A stretch of 64,000 bases of DNA from Streptacidiphilus sp. PB12-B1b. GTDB taxonomy: Bacteria > Actinomycetota > Actinomycetes > Streptomycetales > Streptomycetaceae. Of the stretch, positions 8,872 to 17,206 are shown piece by piece. The translations under genes and the position numbers were made by a program. Under the pieces are notes generated by a model that was not told the DNA's origin, searched no databases, and saw nothing but the letters and a program-made list of their open reading frames with translations. The stretch is from contig NZ_CP048405.1 of the NCBI RefSeq assembly GCF_014084125.1, positions 496,001 to 560,000 on the forward strand, written 5' to 3'. Position 1 is the first letter of the stretch. Each line of letters begins with the position of its first letter.

Positions 8872-9104
8872 TCAGCCGCACAGGTCGGTGGAATCGTAGG
8901 CGGTCAGTGATCGCAGGACGGGCTGGCTGGTGTGCTGGTTGTGCCAGACGGCGGCGGTCAGCGCGAGGATCCGCTGGAGCACGCGGACGATCACGCCGCC
9001 GGGGTTTCGGCCGCGATGCCGTTCGAGGTCGAGCTGGCCCTTGAAGGTCTCGTTGACTGTGGACTCCCTCGTCTCATGCGCGCAGGCCTTGGAATCGATC
9101 ATCT
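8872..9104 (-). pseudogene. IS982-family transposase, C-terminal fragment
   Basis: About 75 codons matching the end of IS982-type transposases: ESTVNETFKGQLDLERH, VRVLQRILALTAAVWHN and VLRSLTAYDS. The upstream part, including the catalytic domain, is absent: homology begins at MIDSK, exactly at the 18-bp inverted repeat (9087-9104). Non-functional remnant marking the right boundary of the 6.1-kb insertion. Confidence 0.7.
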
Positions 9105-9316
9105 CGCGCTCGCTCGTCGCGATCCCCGGCTCCCTGCTCGGCACCGCTTTGGGCCTGCATGTGCCCTTCTGCCTCGGGCAGTTGAAGGCATCACCCGTAT
9201 CGGCGGCCAGCCGCGCCGCAATGGGCTCATTGGCTGCGCGACCGCTGTGCGGCCTCGATCAGACGAAGCTGTCCCCGGCTGCGCTGGGGACACCTCGTCC
9301 GGGCCTTCGGCCTTGA
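9105..9316 (+). pseudogene. Middle fragment of copper-cluster membrane protein paralogue
   Basis: Plus-strand reading SLLGTALGLHVPFCLGQ...PLCGLDQTKLSPAALG parallels the intact protein at 12546 (ALLGGELGLHLVFCLGQ...LLCNLDLAHLSQADLA). It begins where the 5' fragment at 2827-2973 ends, at about residue 49 of the intact protein. The frame is lost after about 60 residues and the C-terminal half is missing, so the gene is both split and truncated. Confidence 0.6.
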
Positions 9317-9426
9317 TCCCTCCTCCCTGTCCGCGGGCAATCAGCTCATCCAGGAATCCGCGGACCACGTCGGCGGACGACATTGCTGGTGACCGGCGCC
9401 GCTCACCTCTCTCCGGTCTCCGGTCG

Positions 9427-11664
9427 TCAGCCGACAGCAGTCTCCGGTTGTGCGGTGTCCGCGGTCGAGGCGTCCGGGATGGCCTTGACCGAGTCGAGCA
9501 GCAGCTGGGCCACGTCGACCACCCGCAGGGTCTCCTTCGCGGCGCCCTCGCTCTTCTTGCCGTTGGCCGAGTCGGAGAGCATCACCAGGCAGAACGGGCA
9601 GGCGGTGGAGATGATGTCGGGGTTGAGCGACAGCGCCTCGTCCACGCGCTCGGTGTTGATCCGCTTGCCGATCCGCTCCTCCATCCACATCCGCGCTCCG
9701 CCGGCGCCGCAGCAGAAGCCGCGCTCCTTGTGGCGGTGCATCTCCTCGTTGCGCAGTCCGGGGACGGCGGCGATGATCTCGCGCGGCGGGGTGTAGACCT
9801 TGTTGTGCCGACCCAGGTAGCAGGGGTCGTGGTAGGTGATCAGGCCCTCGACCGGGTTGACCGGCACCAGCCTGCCCTCGTCCACCAGGTGTTGCAGCAG
9901 CTGGGTGTGGTGGATCACCTCGAAGTGACCGCCGAGCTGCGGGTACTCGTTGGCGATGGTGTTGAAGCAGTGCGGGCAGGTGGCGACGATCCGCTTGACC
10001 GGGGCGTCCTCCAGCACCGTGTTCAGGGTCTCGACGTTCTGCGCGCCGAGCATCTGGAACAGGAACTCGTTGCCCAGGCGGCGGGCGGAGTCGCCGGTGC
10101 AGGACTCCTCCTTGCCGAGGATCGCGAACTTCACTCCGGCGGTGTGCAGCAGCTCGGCGAAGGCCTTGGTGGTCTTCTTCGCCCGGTCCTCCAGCGCGCC
10201 GGCGCAGCCGACCCAGTACAGGTACTCGACCTCGGCCGGTTCGATGTCCTCGCCGATGACCGGGACCTCGATGCCGGTCTCCTTCTTCAGCTCCTTGACC
10301 CAGTCCAGCCGGGCCTTGGTGGCCATGCCCCACGGGTTGCCCTTGTTCTCCAGGTTCTTCAGCATCGTCCCGGCCTCGGTCGGGAACGAGGACTCGATCA
10401 TCACCTGGTAGCGGCGCATGTCGACGATGTGGTCGATGTGCTCGATGTCCACCGGGCACTGCTCGACGCAGGCGCCGCAGGTGGTGCAGGACCACAGCAC
10501 GTCCGGGTCGATGACGCCGTTCTCTTCGGCGGTGCCGATCAGCGGGCGCTCGGCCTCGGCCAGCGCCGCCGCCGGGACGCCGGCCAGCTGCTCGGCGGTG
10601 GCCTTCTCGTTGCCCTCGGCGTCCTTGCCGCCGCCCGCCAGCAGGTAGGGGGCCTTGGCGTAGGCGTGCTCCCGCAGGTTCATGATCAGCAGCTTGGGGG
10701 AGAGCGGCTTGCCGGTGTTCCAGGCGGGGCACTGCGACTGGCAGCGTCCGCACTCGGTGCAGGTGGAGAAGTCCAGCAGGCCCTTCCAGGAGAACTCCTC
10801 GACCTGGGAGACCCCGAAGACCGCGTCGTCGGCCGGGTCCTCGAAGTCGATCGGCTGGCCGCCGGAGGTCATCGGCCGCAGTGCGCCGAGGGCGACGCCG
10901 CCGTCCTGCTCGCGCTTGAAGAAGATGTTGAAGAAGGCCAGGAAGCGGTGCCAGGCCACGCCCATCGAGGGGTTGAGGCCGATGGTGATCGCCCAGGTGA
11001 AGGAGATCGTGATCTTCAGCATCGCGAACAGCCAGATCAGGTTGTGAAGCGCCTGCGTGCTCAGCCCTGTGAAGGCGAGGACCAGTGGGTAGCTGGCCGC
11101 GTAGGCCGGCCCGTAGCCGGTGACACCTTCCTGTGCGCCCTCCAGGCCGCCGAGCACCAGGATGCAGATGCCAATGCTCAGGACGACGTACTCGACGAAG
11201 AACGCGTGCCAGGCGATGGAGCCGGCGAAGCGGCTCTTGCGCCCGGCCCGCCCGGGCAGCGACAGCAGCCGGACCACGATCAGCACCAGGATGCCGAGCG
11301 TCGTCAGCAGCCCGACAGCCTGCTCGAAAAGCTCGTACGGCCACCAGTGCCCGATGATCGGCAGCGCGAAGCTCGCGTCGAAGAGCTGCCCGAACGCCGT
11401 GACCAGGGTCAGGATCAGGCAGAAGAAGCCGGTGGCGACGAACCAGTGGGCCACGCCGACGACGCCCCAGGTGGTCATCCGGGTGTGGCCGAAGAACTCC
11501 TTGGCGACGGTCTTCACGCGCTCCACGGGGTTCCCGGTGCGGGCTCCGGCCGGTTCGTCGGCGCCGAGTTTGACGAAGGTGTAGATGTACAGGGCGGCGC
11601 GCGCTGCGAGCGCGGTTCCGACCAGTGTCGTGACCAGTGAGATCACGATTGCGGCGAGCTGCAT
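9427..11664 (-). CDS. Iron-sulfur heterodisulfide-reductase-type oxidoreductase, membrane bound
   Basis: A 745-residue protein with five or six N-terminal membrane helices (to about residue 260) followed by a cytoplasmic redox part. Two 4Fe-4S motifs are visible, CTECGRCQSQCP and CTTCGACVEQCP, then CCG-type cysteine domains (WVGCAG, TCPHCFN, HDPCYLGRHN, GFCCGAGGARM). The layout matches actinobacterial proteins such as mycobacterial Rv0338c, thought to pass electrons between a membrane carrier and an unknown partner. The start is ATG 11664 with GAGGG upstream; an upstream GTG is less likely. A partly symmetric AATACTGGCTGGTAA near 11746-11760 precedes it and may be an operator. Confidence 0.9.
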   Translation of the reverse strand: MQLAAIVISLVTTLVGTALAARAALYIYTFVKLGADEPAGARTGNPVERVKTVAKEFFGHTRMTTWGVVGVAHWFVATGFFCLILTLVTAFGQLFDASFALPIIGHWWPYELFEQAVGLLTTLGILVLIVVRLLSLPGRAGRKSRFAGSIAWHAFFVEYVVLSIGICILVLGGLEGAQEGVTGYGPAYAASYPLVLAFTGLSTQALHNLIWLFAMLKITISFTWAITIGLNPSMGVAWHRFLAFFNIFFKREQDGGVALGALRPMTSGGQPIDFEDPADDAVFGVSQVEEFSWKGLLDFSTCTECGRCQSQCPAWNTGKPLSPKLLIMNLREHAYAKAPYLLAGGGKDAEGNEKATAEQLAGVPAAALAEAERPLIGTAEENGVIDPDVLWSCTTCGACVEQCPVDIEHIDHIVDMRRYQVMIESSFPTEAGTMLKNLENKGNPWGMATKARLDWVKELKKETGIEVPVIGEDIEPAEVEYLYWVGCAGALEDRAKKTTKAFAELLHTAGVKFAILGKEESCTGDSARRLGNEFLFQMLGAQNVETLNTVLEDAPVKRIVATCPHCFNTIANEYPQLGGHFEVIHHTQLLQHLVDEGRLVPVNPVEGLITYHDPCYLGRHNKVYTPPREIIAAVPGLRNEEMHRHKERGFCCGAGGARMWMEERIGKRINTERVDEALSLNPDIISTACPFCLVMLSDSANGKKSEGAAKETLRVVDVAQLLLDSVKAIPDASTADTAQPETAVG

Positions 11665-11844
11665 CGGCGCTTTTCCCTCGGGTTGCGGGCGGATGGTGCA
11701 CACGGCGCGTGACGCTTCGGTCCCGGGCGCGTCCTGACGGCCGCCAATAATACTGGCTGGTAACTTGACTTGGTGGGGGGTGCCGCCACTGCCCCGACGA
11801 AGGCCATGCGGACGGCGAAGACGCCCTCCGTCGGAGTGGGGGCG

Positions 11845-12360
11845 TCAGGGGCCGCGGCGTGCCTGCTCCTTGGCTCCGGCCACGGGGATGATCTCGGCGA
11901 AGGGGATGAAGTCGTGGCCGACGCGGTAGTAGTCGTCCGGGCTCGCGTCGGTCGTGATGCCGCACAGGCCCATGAGTCGACGGGCGGCGCGCGGGTGCTC
12001 CTGCGCGTAGCGGGCCATGGCCTGGCCTGACTCCGGCGGGGCCAGGGCCAGGGCCGTGGCCGGGGTGCGCCGCCGCCCGATCTGCAGGGTCACCCGGGGG
12101 CTGTCGCAGATGTTGCGGTACCACTGCGAGGTGGGGCCGAAGCCTGAGGCCACGACGCACTGTCCAGTCGCCGGGTCGCGGTCCACGACCTCCAGGACGA
12201 CCTGCCGCGGCTGTCCGCTGATCCGGCCGGTATGGCCGAGCAGACAGAACCGGCCGCCCAGGACCCAACCCAGGTGCCAGCGGTACAACTGCACCGGGGC
12301 GCGGAACAGGTGACGGCGCCACCCTGTCGGAGGCGGTACGTTCTTGGCTTTGCTCGCCAT
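11845..12360 (-). CDS. Ddn-type F420-dependent nitroreductase/quinone reductase family protein
   Basis: A 171-residue split-barrel protein of the deazaflavin (F420) Ddn family. Signs are LGWVLGGRFCLLGHTGRISGQPR, then a strand-rich core (QCVVASGFG, WYRNICDSPRVTLQIGRR) and a C-terminal HDFIPFAEIIPV. Relatives reduce quinones or nitro compounds with F420H2. The start ATG 12360 has AAGGGAG upstream; the longer reading would begin inside the palindromic operator at 12459. It is transcribed away from the copper cluster, so both may share that operator region. Confidence 0.85.
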   Translation of the reverse strand: MASKAKNVPPPTGWRRHLFRAPVQLYRWHLGWVLGGRFCLLGHTGRISGQPRQVVLEVVDRDPATGQCVVASGFGPTSQWYRNICDSPRVTLQIGRRRTPATALALAPPESGQAMARYAQEHPRAARRLMGLCGITTDASPDDYYRVGHDFIPFAEIIPVAGAKEQARRGP

Positions 12361-12458
12361 CGGACTCCCTTGGACGCCGAGGATGCTTGGGCCCGGTGAC
12401 GCGCCTGCGCGGGCGGGCGGCACCCCGGTGGCACGGGCCGACCGACCCCCATCTATTG

Positions 12459-12471
12459 TTGCACCATGCAA
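12459..12471. promoter_or_regulatory. Palindromic operator TTGCACCATGCAA (site 3, one mismatch)
   Basis: A 13-bp near-palindrome, one base off TTGCATNATGCAA, between the divergent Ddn gene and the copper-cluster membrane protein. On the plus strand it is followed after four bases by ATCGGGG, as at sites 2 and 5, a downstream match that supports common ancestry of the promoters. Confidence 0.6.
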
Positions 12472-12545
12472 AGGGATCGGGGAGGGCGACCGCTGGACCG
12501 GTCGCTTCCTGGGCCTGTGGGCGGCGTGCGGGGACGGCGGGCGCG

Positions 12546-13340
12546 ATGAGCGTGGCGGCGCGCGCCGGCGTGGACATGAGGCTGCTGAGGGCTGTGACGT
12601 TCTCCGGGGTCTGTGTCACGTTGTCCGCTGCCGGGCATGAGGTGGCCTCGGGTGCCCCGATACCGCTGTGGGCTCTGGCGATCGGCTTGGCCGGCGTGCT
12701 GGCGCTGGTGGTACCGCTGGCCGGGCGCGAGCGCTCGCTGCCGCAGATCGCCACTGCCCTGCTGGGCGGGGAGTTGGGCCTGCACCTGGTGTTCTGTCTG
12801 GGGCAGGTGCAGTCCGTCACCCAGTCCGACGGCGCTGTGGCACTGAACACGGCGGCCGGACGGCTGCTGTGCAACCTCGATCTGGCCCACCTGAGCCAAG
12901 CCGATCTGGCCCGGATCGTTCACGCCTCCGGTCTGGGCCAGGCCCAACTGTCCGGCGGCATGCCCGGTATGGGCGGCAGCACAGCGGGGGCGGCGCACGC
13001 GATGGGGGTGGGCATGATGCTCACCCCGGCGATGTTCGGTGCGCACTTGGCCGCCGCCCTGCTCATGGGCTGGCTGCTGCGCTGCGGAGAGTCCGCGCTG
13101 TGGCGCATTGTCCGGCTCGCCCGCTACGGGGCCGAGCAGGTGACCGCGTTGCTGCCGCTGGCCGGTGTGCTGGCGGCACTCCACGCGCTGGCGCGGATGA
13201 CCAGGCTGCTGGGCCTTGAGCAAGGGCTCGCCCGGCGGTGGAACCGCGCCGACTGGGCGCCCCGGCGGCTGCCGTCACCGGGTCTGCACTACAGCGTCAT
13301 CCGCCGTGGTCCACCGGTAGGGATGTGCGTGACGCTCTGA
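12546..13340 (+). CDS. Conserved membrane protein heading the Sco/ECuC/DtpA cluster
   Basis: A 264-residue protein with about five hydrophobic segments (near residues 12-30, 38-55, 68-88, 150-175 and 195-220). A Met/Gly-rich loop between them (GGMPGMGG...HAMGVGMM) could bind copper, though that is inference. I cannot name the family. It precedes sco by 256 bp and shares that position with similar proteins in streptomycete copper clusters. Two broken pieces of a paralogue flank the 6.1-kb insertion at 2827 and 9105. Start ATG 12546; ATG 12576 is an alternative. Confidence 0.75.
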   Translation: MSVAARAGVDMRLLRAVTFSGVCVTLSAAGHEVASGAPIPLWALAIGLAGVLALVVPLAGRERSLPQIATALLGGELGLHLVFCLGQVQSVTQSDGAVALNTAAGRLLCNLDLAHLSQADLARIVHASGLGQAQLSGGMPGMGGSTAGAAHAMGVGMMLTPAMFGAHLAAALLMGWLLRCGESALWRIVRLARYGAEQVTALLPLAGVLAALHALARMTRLLGLEQGLARRWNRADWAPRRLPSPGLHYSVIRRGPPVGMCVTL

Positions 13341-13596
13341 GCGTCGCCTGCCCGTGCCCGCCGTGAACCAGGGCCCGCCGCAGCGGCGACCGGTCGGCAC
13401 GCCTCCTTCGCCGGCTCTTGCCGCGTCGCGCCGCGTGTCACCCCGCTCTGCCGCAGTGCGGCACCCCGGGCCGCGAAGTCGCCCGCGGGTCGGCAGCTGC
13501 CTTCGACCGCCCGAACCCACACGCAGTAGTCCCGCCACGCCGCGCATCCGCAGGTTGCCGCGGCGCGGTGGAGCACACTCGAAACCGGAGCTCTCC

Positions 13597-14265
13597 ATGC
13601 GTATCCCCCTGCCACGGGCACGCCGTCTGGCCGCTGTTGCGGCCCTGTCCTCCATGGCGGCCCTCACCCTGACCGCCTGCGGTTCCTCCCCGACCGGCCC
13701 GGCTGCCGTCGTGGACTCCGCACCGTCCACCGCTGCCGACGGCGCGATCCCGCTGTCCCCGGCGTTCGCCAAGCCGAGCCTGGTCCTGACCGACCAGCAC
13801 GGCCAGCCCTACAACCTCGACCGGGAGACCGCGGGCAAGCCGCTGCTGCTGTACTTCGGCTACACCCACTGCCCCGACATCTGCCCCACCACCATGGCCG
13901 ACCTGGCCGTCGCCGAGCAGTCGCTGCCCAAGGCGGAGCGGCAGGAGCTGCAGGTGGTGTTCGTCAGCACCGACCCCGTGCGTGACACCCCGCAGCGGCT
14001 CGCCCAGTGGCTGGACGCCTTCAACCCCGCGTTCATCGGCCTGACCGGGGACTTCGCCACGATCCAGACCGCCGCCCGCAGCGTCGGGGTCGCCGTCTCG
14101 CCGCCGGTCAAGAACGCCGACGGGAGCTACACCGTCACGCACGGGGCCGAGGTGCTGGTGTTCTCCCCGAAGGACGACAAGGCCCACCTGCTGTTCCCCT
14201 CCGGGGTCTCCGCCCAGCAGTACGCCGCCGCGCTGCCCACGCTCATCAAGGGAGGCACCCTGTGA
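13597..14265 (+). CDS. sco: Sco1/SenC-type copper chaperone lipoprotein
   Basis: A 222-residue lipoprotein with signal peptide and lipobox LTLTAC. The thioredoxin-like fold carries the copper-binding CPDIC motif (in YTHCPDICPTTMADL) and the distal His in THGAEVLVFSP. Sco proteins deliver copper to the CuA site of cytochrome c oxidase and, in Streptomyces, to the oxidase GlxA pathway. Start ATG 13597 with GGAG seven bases upstream. Its stop overlaps the GTG start of ecuC, so the two chaperones are translationally coupled. Confidence 0.93.
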   Translation: MRIPLPRARRLAAVAALSSMAALTLTACGSSPTGPAAVVDSAPSTAADGAIPLSPAFAKPSLVLTDQHGQPYNLDRETAGKPLLLYFGYTHCPDICPTTMADLAVAEQSLPKAERQELQVVFVSTDPVRDTPQRLAQWLDAFNPAFIGLTGDFATIQTAARSVGVAVSPPVKNADGSYTVTHGAEVLVFSPKDDKAHLLFPSGVSAQQYAAALPTLIKGGTL

Positions 14266-14735
14266 ACCGCCCGACCCTGACCACCGTTGTTCTGGGCGCG
14301 CTGCTGACGGCCGCCGCACTGGCCGGGTGCTCCGGTTCGCCGTCGGCCCACCAGGGTTCGGCCGCACCGCGGTTGAAGATCAGCGGTGCGTATGTGACCC
14401 AGCCCCCGATGTCGGACATGACCGCCGGCTACTTCACCCTGACCAACACCGGCGCCGCCCCCGACAAGCTCACCGGGGTGACCAGCAGCTTCGCCTCCGA
14501 TATATCCATGAACACCACGAACGCCACGGGCCAGATGCTGGCCGCCGCCTCGTTCACCGTCCCCGCCCACGGAACGCTGGTGTTCCGCACCGGCGCCGAC
14601 CATCTGATGATCATGGGCATGCGGCACAAGCCCGTGGTCGGCGAAACCGTCCCGCTGGAGCTGCACTTCACCACCAGCGCCCCGATCACCGTCCAGGTGC
14701 CGGTCGAACCGCTCACCTACCAGCCCGCCAACTGA
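14262..14735 (+). CDS. ecuC: PCu(A)C-type extracytoplasmic copper chaperone (ECuC)
   Basis: A 157-residue lipoprotein (lipobox LAGC) with the PCuAC beta-fold. The family copper site H(M)x10Mx21HxM is partly visible: QM, 21 residues, then HLM. The first ligand, normally His just upstream, appears to be replaced (SMNTTN), so binding may be weaker or use Met. ECuC passes Cu(I) to Sco in Streptomyces. GTG start overlapping the sco stop. A 16-bp perfect stem follows the gene, before dtpA. Confidence 0.9.
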   Translation: MNRPTLTTVVLGALLTAAALAGCSGSPSAHQGSAAPRLKISGAYVTQPPMSDMTAGYFTLTNTGAAPDKLTGVTSSFASDISMNTTNATGQMLAAASFTVPAHGTLVFRTGADHLMIMGMRHKPVVGETVPLELHFTTSAPITVQVPVEPLTYQPAN

Positions 14736-14753
14736 CCCACGGCGCAGCCGCGA

Positions 14754-14798
14754 CCCGGTCGGCCCGGCCCGGACCCTGTCCTGGCCGGGCCGACCGGG
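14754..14798 (+). terminator. Long stem-loop between ecuC and dtpA
   Basis: Perfect 16-bp stem CCCGGTCGGCCCGGCC / GGCCGGGCCGACCGGG with a 13-base loop. No T-run follows, so it could be a factor-assisted terminator, an attenuator, or an mRNA processing or stability element that sets the ratio of chaperones to peroxidase. Confidence 0.6.
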
Positions 14799-14835
14799 CA
14801 CCCCATCACCCTCCATCCAGACAGGGGACATCACG

Positions 14836-16065
14836 ATGAGCAGCCATGAGATCTCCCGGCGGAAGCTGCTGGGTACCGCCGGGCTGGCGGGCGCTGCGGG
14901 CCTGGCCGTCGGCGGCGGCACGGGTACCGCGGTCGCCCGGGCCGTCGGCGACCACCCCACGCCGCTGACCGCGGTCGGCACCGACGCCGTCCCGTTCCAC
15001 GGCACCCACCAGGCCGGAATCACCACCACGCTGCAGACGATCGGCCACCTGGCCGCCTTCGACCTGGACCCCGCCTCGGGGCGCACCGAAGCCGCCGCGC
15101 TCCTGTGCCGCTGGAGCACAGCGGCCGAGGCGATGACCGCCGGACGCCCGCCCGCCGACGACGACCAGATCGCGCTGGACGCCGGACCCTGCTCGCTGAC
15201 GGTCACCTTCGGCTTCGGCGCCTCCTTCTTCCCCAAGACCGGCCTGTCCGACCGGGCTCCGGCCGCCCTGGTCCCGATGCCGCCCTTCCCCTCCGACGCG
15301 CTGGAACCCGCCCAGAGCAACGGCGACCTGTGGATCCAGATCGGCGCCAACGACCCCCTGGTCGCCTTCCACGCCCTGCGCACCCTGCAGACCCAGGCCC
15401 AGGGCACGGCCTCCCTGCGCTGGCAGATGAACGGCTTCAACCGCACCCCCGGCGCCACCGCCCGCCCGATGACGGTCCGCAACCTCATGGGCCAGATCGA
15501 CGGCACCGACAACCCCCAGTCCACCGACAAGGACTACGACTCCCTGGTCTTCGCCCCGGCCGCCACCGGCCCCGGCGCCTGGATGAACGGCGGCTCCTAC
15601 GCCGTCGTCCGCCGCATCCGCATGCTCCTGGACCCCTGGCAGAACCTCGACACCGCACAGCAGGATCAGGTCATCGGCCGACGCAAGGACAACGGCGCAC
15701 CCCTGTCCGGAGGCACCCAGACCACCCCGATCGACCTCGACAAGGTCAACGCCGACGGCTCCCTCGCCATCGCCCCCGACGCCCACATCCGGGTCGCCGC
15801 CGCCCAGTCCAACGGCGGCGCCGCCATGCTGCGCCGCGGCTTCTCTTACCACGACGGCTACGACTCCGACGGCACCCCCGACGCCGGACTGCTCTTCATC
15901 GCCTGGCAGGCCGACCCCTCCACCGGCTTCATCCAGGTCCAGCGCAAACTCGACGGCGCCGACCAACTCACCCGCTTCATCCGCCACGAGTCCAGCGCCG
16001 TCTTCGCCGTCCCCGGCGGGGCGCCCCCGGGAGGCTACGTCGGCCAGGACCTGTTCGAGGGCTGA
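14836..16065 (+). CDS. dtpA: DyP-type heme peroxidase, Tat-exported (DtpA)
   Basis: A 409-residue A-type dye-decolorising peroxidase. The N-terminus carries a twin-arginine signal (SRRKLLG and an Ala/Gly-rich core). The distal-pocket Asp is in QIDGTDNP, the proximal heme His in DAHIRVAA, and the catalytic Arg in MLRRGFSYHDG. In Streptomyces DtpA works with Sco and ECuC in copper oxidase maturation and morphogenesis, which fits this gene order. It is separated from ecuC by a strong stem-loop, so expression may be tuned separately. Start ATG 14836 with AGGGGAC upstream. Confidence 0.93.
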   Translation: MSSHEISRRKLLGTAGLAGAAGLAVGGGTGTAVARAVGDHPTPLTAVGTDAVPFHGTHQAGITTTLQTIGHLAAFDLDPASGRTEAAALLCRWSTAAEAMTAGRPPADDDQIALDAGPCSLTVTFGFGASFFPKTGLSDRAPAALVPMPPFPSDALEPAQSNGDLWIQIGANDPLVAFHALRTLQTQAQGTASLRWQMNGFNRTPGATARPMTVRNLMGQIDGTDNPQSTDKDYDSLVFAPAATGPGAWMNGGSYAVVRRIRMLLDPWQNLDTAQQDQVIGRRKDNGAPLSGGTQTTPIDLDKVNADGSLAIAPDAHIRVAAAQSNGGAAMLRRGFSYHDGYDSDGTPDAGLLFIAWQADPSTGFIQVQRKLDGADQLTRFIRHESSAVFAVPGGAPPGGYVGQDLFEG

Positions 16066-16112
16066 CACCGCACCCCCACCCGCCCCCTCCATCAGCAGGA
16101 AAGAAGACACCC

Positions 16113-17144
16113 ATGGCCCTCCCGGCCGGATCCGCCCTCAGCCTCGCGATGCCGCCCATGCCCGGCATGCGGATGCCCTCGACCATGAGCGGACCGATGT
16201 GGATGCCCGATGCGCCCCCCACACTCGCCCGGCTGCTGGCCTGGCACCCGCAGCCGGTCCCGGTCGAACCCGTGGCCTGCGCACTGCTGCTGGCGGCGTA
16301 CGCGCTGGCGGTGGTCCGGCTGCGCCGCCGCGGCGACCGCTGGCCGATCGGCAGGTGCGTGGCCTGGCTGCTGGGAGTGGCCAGCATCTCGGCTGTGACC
16401 TGCACCGGGGTCGGCGGCTACGGCATGGAACTGTTCAGCGTCCACATGGTCCAGCACATGGTCCTGTCCATGCTCTCGCCGATCCTGCTCCTGCTGGGCG
16501 CGCCGGTCACCCTCGCGCTGCGGACCCTGCCGTCGGCGCGGCGCGGGCGCAGGGGCCCGCGCGAGCTGCTGGTGCGGTTCCTGGGCAGCCGGGTGGCCCG
16601 GGTGGTCTCCTCGCCGCTGTTCAGCCTGCCGCTGTTCATCGCCAGCCTGTACGGGCTGTACTTCACCCCGCTGTTCGACTGGCTGATGCGCAGCTGGTGG
16701 GGGCACGAGTTCATGCTGGTGCACTTCCTGGCGGTGGGGATGCTGTTCTTCTGGCCGGTCATGGGCATCGACCCGGCACCGCACCGGCCAGGCCACCTGA
16801 TCCGGATGCTGGAGCTGTTCCTCGGCATGCCCTTCCACGCCTTCTTCGGCATCGACGTGATGATGTCAAGCGGCCTGATCACCACCTACTACGCCCACCC
16901 GCCGGCCGCCTGGCACTACGACGTCCTGGCCGACCAGAAGACCGGCGGCGGCATCGCCTGGGCCTTCAGCGAGATCCCCACCCTGCTGGTGCTGCTCGCG
17001 CTGCTCGCCCAGTGGTCCGCCAGCGAGGCCCGCACCGCCCGGCGCTCGGACCGGCGTGCCGAACGCGACCAGGACGCCGAACTGAGCGCCTACAACGCCT
17101 ACCTGGACCGCCTCGCCCACCAGGGACAACCGCCCGCAGCCTGA
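16113..17144 (+). CDS. CtaG-type cytochrome c oxidase assembly membrane protein
   Basis: A 343-residue protein with about seven membrane helices and the caa3_CtaG family layout: GMELFSVHMVQHMVLSML, the histidine-bearing EFMLVHFLAVGMLFFWPVMG, and LELFLGMPFHAFFGID. The N-terminus is Met-rich (MPPMPGMRMPS), suggesting a copper entry site. The family helps load copper into the oxidase. Start ATG 16113 with AGGAAAG upstream. Last gene of the copper cluster, followed by a hairpin at 17151. Confidence 0.88.
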   Translation: MALPAGSALSLAMPPMPGMRMPSTMSGPMWMPDAPPTLARLLAWHPQPVPVEPVACALLLAAYALAVVRLRRRGDRWPIGRCVAWLLGVASISAVTCTGVGGYGMELFSVHMVQHMVLSMLSPILLLLGAPVTLALRTLPSARRGRRGPRELLVRFLGSRVARVVSSPLFSLPLFIASLYGLYFTPLFDWLMRSWWGHEFMLVHFLAVGMLFFWPVMGIDPAPHRPGHLIRMLELFLGMPFHAFFGIDVMMSSGLITTYYAHPPAAWHYDVLADQKTGGGIAWAFSEIPTLLVLLALLAQWSASEARTARRSDRRAERDQDAELSAYNAYLDRLAHQGQPPAA

Positions 17145-17150
17145 CCGGCG

Positions 17151-17166
17151 CCCCGGCTGGCCGGGG
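17151..17166. terminator. Hairpin between convergent ctaG-like and gad genes
   Basis: Compact stem CCCCGGC-TG-GCCGGGG in the 62-bp gap between convergent genes. Likely shared transcription end; no T-run is visible. Confidence 0.5.
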
Positions 17167-17206
17167 ACCCGGGTCCCGCTCCTTGTCTGAGCCGTTCTCG
17201 GCCGGA

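Larger units (their letters stand above)
2972..9104. mobile_element. 6.1-kb insertion bounded by an 18-bp inverted repeat
   Basis: The sequence AGATGATCGATTCCAAGG at 2972-2989 recurs as its exact reverse complement at 9087-9104. These copies sit at the two junctions where homology to the membrane-protein gene stops and restarts. The interval holds an SDR gene, an IS3-family element with a nested recombinase element, and the 3' end of an IS982-like transposase. No clear target duplication is visible, so the mechanism is open: true transposon ends, or recombination between two IS copies. Confidence 0.55.

Noticed and set aside
8932-12874. Very long open frames (902 aa plus strand 8932-11640; 1177 aa minus strand 9341-12874) over the iron-sulfur oxidoreductase
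   Set aside because: They are antisense or out-of-frame readings of a clear gene; high GC leaves few stop codons. Their composition is Arg/Gly/Ala-rich without motifs.
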